Origin: CAYFJO01 sp964343305
GTDB lineage: Bacteria; Planctomycetota; Planctomycetia; Pirellulales; Pirellulaceae
DNA: 6,161 bases
NCBI GenBank assembly: GCA_964343305.1
Contig: CAYFJO010000591.1
Coordinates: forward strand, 1-6,161
Direction: 5' to 3'
In this document: piece after piece, positions 1 to 5,900 of the stretch
Position numbering within the stretch: the stretch's first letter is position 1
Layout: each line of letters starts with the position of its first letter
Translations under genes and position numbers: made by a program
The notes under the pieces: model-generated
What the model saw: only the letters and a program-made list of their open reading frames with translations
Told to the model about the DNA's origin: nothing
Databases searched by the model: none

Positions 1-110
1 AACTGGGCAAGGTCTTTGGAGAGTCCCGTGATCGTGAGGCCGACGGTGGCGACGCGTACTACGATCAACGAAAACGTCAAAACGATCAGCACGGTAAATA
101 CAGCGGCCAT
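1..110 (-). CDS. N-terminus of a TrkA-C (RCK_C) domain-type membrane protein, partial
   Basis: Read on the minus strand from the ATG at 110-108, the frame stays open to the window edge and gives 36 residues beginning MAAVFTVLIVLTFSLIVVRV and continuing ATVGLTITGLSKDLAQ. The first ~20 residues form one hydrophobic membrane segment. The following TVxLTxTGLSxxxAxFQ-type stretch is what I recall from the start of small membrane proteins that carry a TrkA-C (RCK_C) regulatory domain further on; these are often annotated as potassium-transport-related, although their function is poorly defined. The start is supported by AAGGA eight bases upstream (119-123). The body of the gene, including any RCK_C domain, is outside the window, so the family call rests only on this N-terminal pattern. 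It is transcribed divergently from the small gene at 304. Confidence 0.65.
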   Translation of the reverse strand, partial: MAAVFTVLIVLTFSLIVVRVATVGLTITGLSKDLAQ

Positions 111-118
111 GATTGGAT

Positions 119-123
119 TCCTT
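119..123 (-). promoter_or_regulatory. Ribosome binding site of the minus-strand membrane protein
   Basis: AAGGA on the minus strand, eight bases before the ATG at 110. It decides the start of the partial membrane-protein gene. It lies one base beyond the foot of the palindrome at 125-149. Confidence 0.6.
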
Positions 124-124
124 G

Positions 125-149
125 TTGAGCCGCGGATTCCGCGGTTCAA
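125..149. repeat. Strong palindrome/hairpin, 11-bp arms with a 3-base loop
   Basis: Arms 125-135 and 139-149 are inverted copies with a single mismatch (129/145), around the loop ATT. Each arm carries the self-complementary CCGCGG core. In minus-strand RNA the hairpin would sit directly before the AAGGA at 119-123 of the membrane-protein gene. In plus-strand RNA the mismatch is a G-U pair, making it slightly more stable there. No T-run follows on either side, so it is not a standard terminator. It could be an operator for the divergent genes or a 5'-leader hairpin controlling ribosome access; which of these is not shown by the sequence. Confidence 0.55.
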
Positions 150-290
150 AACACGGCAAAAGGTTGTTCAAACTCCATTTCATAACGTGCGATTCGCAGT
201 GTTTTACGAACGGCGGTCGCGAGGCGAACGATGTCGCCACGAATTGGTATGGGAAATGCACTACAACCCGATAATCCACCAATGAGTTGC

Positions 291-299
291 AAGGAGAGG
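291..299 (+). promoter_or_regulatory. Strong ribosome binding site of the small gene at 304
   Basis: AAGGAGAGG ends four bases before the ATG at 304. This is the best Shine-Dalgarno match in the window and is the main reason to believe that the short reading frame after it is translated. Confidence 0.65.
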
Positions 300-303
300 A
301 ACC

Positions 304-507
304 ATGGTCAAGTTAACATCATCGATCAAGGACTTGTTTTGCCTCACGGGAGTGCTCAAGAAGATCTTTCGAACGGGCTTTTCGAAAGACCGCAAGAAAG
401 AACGGCATGACGAGGATCTTTACGCAAAGTTACTATCCACGCACGCGTCGACGCACGAGTTGGATCGAAAAAACGAAGATCGTTTGGTGTCAAAGAAACG
501 GTTTTGA
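304..507 (+). CDS. Small basic protein of unknown function, 67 aa
   Basis: I do not recognise this protein. It begins MVKLTSSIKDLFCLTGVLKK and ends with DRLVSKKRF; stop TGA at 505-507. Its reality rests on the strong Shine-Dalgarno at 291-299 and its placement in an otherwise empty interval, not on homology. The N-terminal ~25 residues are mildly amphipathic (SIKDLFCLTGVLKKIFRTGF), and the remainder is rich in Lys, Arg, Asp, Glu and His, predicted soluble and mostly helical. There is one Cys (Cys13), no CxxC pair, and no signal peptide or full membrane span. It converges with the regulator gene at 532-1578, leaving only 24 bases between the two stop codons. The frame opposite this stretch (420-689, minus) has no comparable initiation signal. 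Confidence 0.6.
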   Translation: MVKLTSSIKDLFCLTGVLKKIFRTGFSKDRKKERHDEDLYAKLLSTHASTHELDRKNEDRLVSKKRF

Positions 508-513
508 CAAACG
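481..513 (-). terminator. Possible terminator hairpin between convergent genes
   Basis: CGTTTG (481-486) pairs with CAAACG (508-513) and TCAAA (490-494) pairs with TTTGA (503-507), with a GTG bulge at 487-489 and an eight-base loop. It spans the stop codon of the small gene. On the minus strand, the direction of the regulator, it is followed after seven bases by six T (473-468), which resembles an intrinsic terminator with an overlong gap. On the plus strand no T-run follows. The bulge and spacing make this a weak call. Confidence 0.3.
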
Positions 514-531
514 ATACAACAGACAACAAGT

Positions 532-1578
532 TTAGATTTCGGCGGGGCTGCGTGCAAACTCCCGGGGATCGATCTTAAACCGATCCAGCAATCGGTAGAG
601 CTTTCGACGATCGATTCCCAGAGTGCGCGCGGCGATCGTCTTGTTTCCTTTTTCACGTAACAAAACTTCCACGATTTTGGCCCGTTCAACGTGCGCTAAT
701 TCGCCCTGGTTGCGATGTCTTGACTCGGTTTGGTCCGGTGTAATCTCACGTGGAAGATCGTTGACTCGAATCGTTGTGTCGTCAGCCAATAACTTCGCTC
801 GCTCGATGACGTTGATCAATTGGCGCACGTTGCCTGGCCAATCGTACCCAAGCAGCGAGCGTTCCGCGTCGCAATCCACTTCCCATCCGCCACCGAGATA
901 GTGTTGCAACAACAACTCAAGGTCTCGGCCTCGGTCGCGCAGCGGTGGTAGATCGACTTTCACGACATTGATGCGGTAATATAAATCGTCGCGAAACCTA
1001 CCTTCCTCGACCAACCCAGCCAAATCGCGGCTCGTCGAGGCAAGAAGTCGAATGTCAAAGGCGCGTTTTCCATTTGCCTCCGCCCGCTCACGCAGCGTAT
1101 CGTCCAGCAGTAAAAGAAACTCGCCTTGAACGGCGATAGGGATGTCGCCGATTTCGTTGATGAAAAGAGTACCACCATCAGCCCTTTCGAGCAGTCCCGA
1201 TCGAGTGCTACTCCGATCCGACAGAGTGCGATCATTGTGCCCAAGCAATTCGTTCTCCAACAAAGGCTCGCACAAAGAAGTGCAATTCAGCGTTACGAAC
1301 GGATTGCTGGCGCGGTGACTGCGTCGATGAAAGGCACGTGCGATCAACTCTTTGCCCGTGCCGATTTCACCTTGAATCAATACCGTCTTGTCAGTCGGTC
1401 CGACCCGTTCGATCAAACGATAAGGCTCTCGCATCGCCGGCGAACGACCAATGATTTGCGGATCGAATAGCTCGAAATCGCGAAGGCCGCCGTTCCAACT
1501 AGGGTTGTTTGCAAATCCTGACGCGATCACACTATCATGACCCGTCAAGAATCCATCCATCGTTTGGTTGTGATTCAT
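532..1578 (-). CDS. NtrC/PspF-type AAA+ transcriptional regulator with degenerate sigma54-contact motif
   Basis: 348 aa. Residues 1-41 carry no recognisable receiver, GAF or PAS domain. The AAA+ core begins near IIGRSP (42-47). Walker A is intact as GEIGTGKE (70-77, Lys76), and HRRSHRASNPFVTLNC (84-99) is family-typical. Arginine fingers are kept in FRDDLYYR (Arg196, Arg202), and sensor II in WPGNVRQLINVIERA (Arg252). A Fis-type helix-turn-helix closes the protein (about 301-334, with NKTIAARTLGIDRRKLYRLL). Three key positions are altered: the GAFTGA loop that contacts sigma54 is RTLSDR (117-122), the Walker B Asp is Asn141 (LFINEIGD), and the sensor I Asn of the ATNRDL pattern is Ser183. The alignment is gap-free across the loop, so this is not a frameshift. 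DNA binding is likely; conventional sigma54 activation is not. Members lacking GAFTGA, such as HupR and TyrR, act with sigma70 or as repressors. The start at 1578 has only a weak Shine-Dalgarno. The gene is divergent from the cytochrome-narG operon and may regulate it. Confidence 0.9.
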   Translation of the reverse strand: MNHNQTMDGFLTGHDSVIASGFANNPSWNGGLRDFELFDPQIIGRSPAMREPYRLIERVGPTDKTVLIQGEIGTGKELIARAFHRRSHRASNPFVTLNCTSLCEPLLENELLGHNDRTLSDRSSTRSGLLERADGGTLFINEIGDIPIAVQGEFLLLLDDTLRERAEANGKRAFDIRLLASTSRDLAGLVEEGRFRDDLYYRINVVKVDLPPLRDRGRDLELLLQHYLGGGWEVDCDAERSLLGYDWPGNVRQLINVIERAKLLADDTTIRVNDLPREITPDQTESRHRNQGELAHVERAKIVEVLLREKGNKTIAARTLGIDRRKLYRLLDRFKIDPREFARSPAEI

Positions 1579-1590
1579 GGCTCAACTCGC

Positions 1591-1637
1591 TTTGATTCTG
1601 CATCTCAAGCGCATGTTCGAGAATCAAATGAACATGC
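1591..1637. repeat. Two interlocking perfect inverted repeats upstream of the regulator gene
   Basis: TTTGATTCT (1591-1599) pairs with AGAATCAAA (1620-1628), nine bases without mismatch. GCATGTTC (1611-1618) pairs with GAACATGC (1630-1637), eight bases without mismatch. The arms alternate (A, B, A', B'), so in RNA the two stems are either alternatives or form a pseudoknot. The element starts 12 bases upstream of the regulator's ATG and would lie in its 5' leader. TGATTC occurs again at 1571-1576 overlapping the start codon, so as DNA the set could equally be operator half-sites for autoregulation. Confidence 0.5.
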
Positions 1638-1784
1638 ATCAGGCAAAGCTTATGCCACAACTTGAGCTTCTCGGCGCGACGGGTGTAAAACGGCTGTCAA
1701 AGCCGAATAAGCAAATCTAGGCTCGTCACTTCACCCGAAAAACGCGCGCGAAAGGGCACATTGTCGCGCGCAAATACGGCCACC

Positions 1785-1804
1785 ACGCGAGCGAATGCTC
1801 GTGT
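1785..1804. repeat. Short stem-loop in the spacer upstream of the cytochrome gene
   Basis: ACGCGAGC (1785-1792) pairs with GCTCGTGT (1797-1804) around GAAT, eight pairs of which one is G-U in plus-strand RNA. Five T follow nine bases later (1814-1818). If the operon's transcript starts further upstream, this could be a leader hairpin or weak attenuator; there is no upstream plus-strand gene for it to terminate. Confidence 0.3.
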
Positions 1805-2017
1805 AACTCAAAGTTTTTCAAGCAGTTGGACTGATGTTCAGCTAGCGTCTCCAAGAAACAACCATAACCGCGCGCTCACCGTGTGCGGTTCCGCGCGAAC
1901 GTGTGCCCTTTCCTATTTCAGCGACGAACGAGAATCACCCGTTTCACCGGGAAACATTACGTTTGTGAAAAATGGCACGGAGTGTGCTCAGTCCGCGTGC
2001 AATACAACACACACTCC

Positions 2018-2032
2018 AAGGACTTGGTGAGG
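2018..2032 (+). promoter_or_regulatory. Candidate ribosome binding sites for the cytochrome c gene
   Basis: AAGGA (2018-2022) lies four bases before GTG at 2027. GAGG (2029-2032) lies six bases before the in-frame GTG at 2039. Both starts leave the same signal sequence, differing by four residues; the sequence does not decide between them. Confidence 0.4.
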
Positions 2033-2914
2033 CATTCGGTGAGACAAGCGACTCATAATTGGCAGCGACCGATTCGAGTCGTTGCGTTGTTCCTTGTGGT
2101 GGCTTGCAGTCTTAGGGGAGCCACCGTTATTGACGCTCAAGATGAGACGAAGGATTTCTTTCGCAATAAATGCGTGAGTTGCCACTCGATCGGAGGTGGT
2201 CCGCGGACGGGTCCGGATCTAAAGGGGGTCACGGAGCGAAGGAGCGCTGAATGGTTGAAACGGTTCATCAAGGATCCGAAAGCAGTCATAGCGAGTGGCG
2301 ATCCGGATGCCGTCACTCTTGACAAAGCCTATCCAAAGGCCGAGATGCCGAATAATCTTGGGGTGACGGACGATCGCGCCGGGTATCTGATTGCCATGAT
2401 CGCAAAGGAATCGAAGGCCAAGAATTCGGAGTTTGGCGCGCAAGGTCTCGAACCCTTTCAGCCTGGGGATATCGCCGAGGGAAAAGAAATCTTTCTTGGT
2501 TATAAGCGTTTGACGAACCGTGGCGTTGCATGCGTATCGTGTCACGCAATGTACGACACTCCGTCACTCGGCGGTGGCCGTCTTGGGCCTGATCTGACGA
2601 ATGTTTTGGAGCGCATGAAGGGGCGCGAGTCGCTTGAAACTTGGTTGAGATCGCCAAACACCGAGACGATGGGGCCAATTTTCGCGGGGGATAAGAAGAT
2701 CGACGATGACGAGATACGCCAGTTAGCGGCATATTTCGAGGCATCTGCGGGAGAAAGTCCCGCGGATCCGGCAGCCAATCGTGTAGCTTTCCTGCTGATG
2801 GGATTGATTCTAGCCACCGCAATCGTCTTTGGGTTTGACGCGATTTGGAAGAAACGATTTCACAGCGTCCGCCAGCCGTTGGTGGACTCCACACCCGTAC
2901 GAGGTCAACAGTGA
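2027..2914 (+). CDS. Membrane-anchored diheme cytochrome c, NarC-like, upstream of narG
   Basis: 295 aa from the GTG at 2027; GTG at 2039 is an equally good start and ATG 1883 an unlikely one. A short basic stretch is followed by a hydrophobic signal segment (about residues 17-27, IRVVALFLVVAC). VVAC could be a lipobox with Cys27 lipidated, or cleavage could occur near VIDA-Q (38). Two heme c sites are visible, CVSCH (49-53) and CVSCH (169-173), with Met107 (KAEMPNN) and Met215 (ETMGPIF) as possible axial ligands in the two domains. A membrane helix (about 252-271) ends in DAIWKKRF, putting a short basic tail in the cytoplasm and both hemes in the periplasm. Its stop overlaps the narG start by four bases. 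In Thermus the nar operon also opens with a diheme, membrane-anchored cytochrome (NarC), involved in electron transfer and assembly of the reductase. An analogous role is inferred here from layout, not from close sequence identity. Confidence 0.85.
   Translation: MRHSVRQATHNWQRPIRVVALFLVVACSLRGATVIDAQDETKDFFRNKCVSCHSIGGGPRTGPDLKGVTERRSAEWLKRFIKDPKAVIASGDPDAVTLDKAYPKAEMPNNLGVTDDRAGYLIAMIAKESKAKNSEFGAQGLEPFQPGDIAEGKEIFLGYKRLTNRGVACVSCHAMYDTPSLGGGRLGPDLTNVLERMKGRESLETWLRSPNTETMGPIFAGDKKIDDDEIRQLAAYFEASAGESPADPAANRVAFLLMGLILATAIVFGFDAIWKKRFHSVRQPLVDSTPVRGQQ
2901..2904 (+). promoter_or_regulatory. Ribosome binding site of narG inside the cytochrome gene
   Basis: GAGG ends six bases before the GTG at 2911. 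Together with the GTGA overlap (narG start 2911-2913, cytochrome stop 2912-2914) it indicates translational coupling. Confidence 0.55.
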
Positions 2915-5900
2915 GTATTTTGCAGGACGCGATCGCCTGGATCCGCGACGAGATTAATCCGCAGGGCCGGCAGTGGGAAGAGTTCTACCGCAACCGCTGG
3001 CAGCATGACAAAGTTGTCCGCAGCACGCACGGTGTGAACTGCACGGGCGGTTGCACTTGGAACATCCACGTCAAAGACGGCATCGTCACCTGGGAAATGC
3101 AGGGGCTCGATTACCCACAGCTCGAGGCCGGCATTCCGCCGTACGAGCCGCGTGGCTGCCAGCGCGGCATCTCGTACAGTTGGTATCTTTATAGCCCTCT
3201 GCGCGTGAAATACCCGTACATCCGCGGCGCGTTGGTCGACCTGTGGCGCAAGGCCCGTGCCGATCACGACGATCCGGTCGATGCTTGGACGGCGTTGGTC
3301 GAGAATCCTGATGCACGCAAGCGTTGGCAACAAGCGCGCGGCAAAGGTGGTTTGCGGCGCACCGACTGGGACACCGTACTGGAGATCATGGCTGCGTCGC
3401 TCGTGCACACGATCAAGAAGCATGGGCCGGATCGCATCGCGGGGTTCTCGCCGATTCCCGCCATGTCGATGATCAGCTACGCTTCCGGCGCGAGGCTAAT
3501 GCAACTGCTGGGCGGCATTTCGCTTTCGTTTTACGATTGGTATTGTGATTTGCCGACCGCCTCGCCGGAGACGTGGGGTGAACAGACCGACGTAGCCGAA
3601 AGCGCCGACTGGTATCACGCCAAGCTGCTGGCCGTGATGGGCGCGAACTTGAACATGACCCGCACGCCCGATGTGCATTTCGCCGCCGAAGCTCGGCACA
3701 ACGGCTCGAAGATGTGGGTCTTTTCGCCCGACTTTAGCCAGGTTTCCAAGTACGCCGACGAATGGGTCGGCCTCAACGCGGGCCAGGACGGCGCGTGGTG
3801 GATGGCTGTCAACCACGTGCTGCTCAGCGAATGCCACCACAAGAAACCGGTCCCGGCGTTTCTCGACTACACCCGCAAGTACACCGACGCGCCGTACATA
3901 GTGGAACTGGTCAAAGGCGACGATGGCGTCGTTCGCGCCGGACAGTTGCTCCGCGCTGGCCGACTGGCCAAGTACGCTGGCGAGGAAAAGGGTGAGTGGA
4001 AGTTCCTCATGTGGGACGAAAAAGCGGATGCTCCCAAAATGCCGATGGGCAGCTCTGGTTTCCGGTGGGGCGAGGAAAAAGGCAAATGGAATCTGCTGCT
4101 CAAGGACGGCAAGGACGGCAGCGAAATAAATCCGCGGCTGACGTTTCTCGAAAGCAGCGACAGCGTCGTTCAGGTCGAGCTGGACAACTTCGGCGCGGGC
4201 ACGGTCAGCACGCGCGGCGTGCCGATCAAGACGATCAAGCTGGACGACGGTACGACGGTCCAAGTGGCGACAGTCTACGACCTGTTGATGGCACAGTACG
4301 GTGTGAATCGGGACTTGCCGGGCGAGTATCCGGCCGACTACGACGATGCCGATTCCGTGTACACACCAGCCTGGTCCGAGAAGTACACCGGCGTCGGCCG
4401 GGAAGTACTGATTCGATTTGCCCGCGAGTGGGCCACGACCGCGGAAAAAACGGGCGGCAAGTGCAGCATCATCATCGGCGCGGGAATCAACCACTGGTAC
4501 CACGCCAACCTGATGTACCGAGCTGGCATCCACGCCTTGATGTTCTGCGGCTGCGTCGGCAAAAACGGCGGCGGCCTGCAACATTACGTCGGCCAGGAAA
4601 AACTCGCGCCGATGGAATCATGGTCGTCGATCGCACTGGCCAAGGATTGGTATCCGCCGTCGCGCTTGCAGAACACACCCAGTTGGCACTACGTTCATTC
4701 GGACCAATGGCGTTATGAAAAGGACTTTACCGATTACCACACTGTGCCAAAACATGCCTCGGAGAACAGCACGGCCCGCGGCCATTCGATGGACATGCAA
4801 GTCCGTGCCGTCCGTCAAGGCTGGCTGCCGTTTTATCCGCAGTTTCCCGAAAATCCGCTCGACGTAGCGAGCCAAGCGAGAGATGCCGGCGCAAAGTCGC
4901 CGGACGAGGTCGCCAAGTGGATCGCCGAGCGATTGAAGAATCGCGAGATGAAGTTCTCCGTCGAGGACCCGGACGCCGAAGAGAATTGGCCGCGCGTGTT
5001 TTTCATCTGGCGCGGCAACGCGCTGATGTCCAGCGCCAAGGGCCACGAGTATTTCTTGCGCCACTACTTGGGCACGCACGACAACCTAGTTGGTGAAGAC
5101 ATGGCCGCCGACTCGGTCAAGGAAGTTGCGTGGCACGAGAACGCGCCACAAGGAAAGATGGACCTGGTCGTCGATCTCAATTTCCGCATGGACACCTCGG
5201 CGCTGTATTCGGACATCATCCTGCCGGCGGCGACATGGTACGAAAAGGCGGATTTGAATTCGACCGACATGCACAGCTTCATTCATCCGCTCGCGCCGGC
5301 CGTGCCACCTTGCTGGGAATCGAAAAGCGATTGGGCGATTTTCGAATCCGTCGCCAAGAAGTTTTCGGAATTGGCCGAGCGCCATTTTCCCGAACCGGTC
5401 GAAGACGTCATCGCCGCGCCGCTGGCGCACGATTCGCCGGCCGAAACCGCGCAGGCCGACACGCGACAGTGGATCAACGGCGAGGTCGAAGCGATTCCCG
5501 GCAAGACGATGCCGGCCTTTAAAGTCGTCTCGCGCGACTACAAAAACGTCTACAACCAGTTCATCTCCTACGGGCCGCTGGTCCGCAAGAACGGGCTCGC
5601 CGCGCACGGCACGTCCTACGGTATCGCGGACGAATACGACGAATATGTTGCCACTCGACCCACCGTTACTTGGGGCGGCAACACTTATCCTTCGCTGCGT
5701 CGCGACAAGGAAGTTTGCAACGCCATCCTGCACTTCGCCACGGTCACCAATGGCGAACTTGCATATCGGTCTTACCAAACGATGGAGAAGAAGACTGGTC
5801 TGCCTCTGGTTCATCTGGCCGAAAAAAACCGCGGCGTTCGCTGCAACTTTGACGACCTGCAAGCTCAGCCGCGGCGGTTCATCAACAGCCCGATGTGGTC

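Larger units (their letters stand above)
1579..2026. other. Divergent intergenic region with no convincing gene
   Basis: About 450 bases separate the regulator from the cytochrome-narG operon and should hold both promoters. Open frames here (for example 1761-2030, plus) show no family pattern, no good ribosome binding site and odd composition. An in-frame extension of the cytochrome gene reaches an ATG at 1883, but its residues look non-coding. I found two interlocking inverted repeats (1591-1637), a hairpin at 1785-1804, CGGCT/AGCCG arms at 1691-1705 and GTTTC/GAAAC arms at 1941-1955. I looked for TTGAT-N4-ATCAA (FNR/DNR type) and for GG-N10-GC (-24/-12) sites and saw none that holds up. No promoter can be placed with confidence. 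Confidence 0.6.

Noticed and set aside
16..285. 89-codon open frame on the plus strand
   Set aside because: Overlaps the better-supported minus-strand membrane-protein start at 110; it lacks a ribosome binding site and its translation shows no domain.
1592..1608. FNR/DNR-like box beginning TTGAT
   Set aside because: The second half does not read ATCAA at the required four-base spacing; the nearest ATCAA is 26 bases away and belongs to the inverted repeat.
1691..1705. CGGCT/AGCCG hairpin followed by TTTT on the minus strand as a terminator
   Set aside because: Only five base pairs and four T, with no gene upstream on that strand within the window to terminate.
1754..1768. Possible -24/-12 (sigma54) promoter GGGCACATTGTCGCG
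   Set aside because: The GGCAC element can only be paired with a GC at the right distance by shifting the register, and the TTGC part of the -12 element is absent.
1868..1898. CCGCGCG repeated at about 23-base spacing
   Set aside because: Short, self-complementary GC-rich words recur by chance at this composition; there is no further copy and no regular array.
1883..2026. ATG start at 1883 for the cytochrome gene
   Set aside because: It would add 48 residues ahead of the signal sequence with no ribosome binding site; the added residues do not resemble a leader or domain. Starts at 2027 or 2039 have Shine-Dalgarno support and leave a normal signal peptide.
3496..4584. 362-codon open frame on the minus strand
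   Set aside because: It lies entirely opposite narG, whose own frame matches the family residue by residue. The translation is a low-complexity, Val/Ala/Arg/His-rich product typical of the antisense of a GC-rich gene.
3996..4718. 240-codon open frame on the plus strand
   Set aside because: Out-of-frame reading of narG; the Arg/Gly/Gln-rich translation has no recognisable domain.
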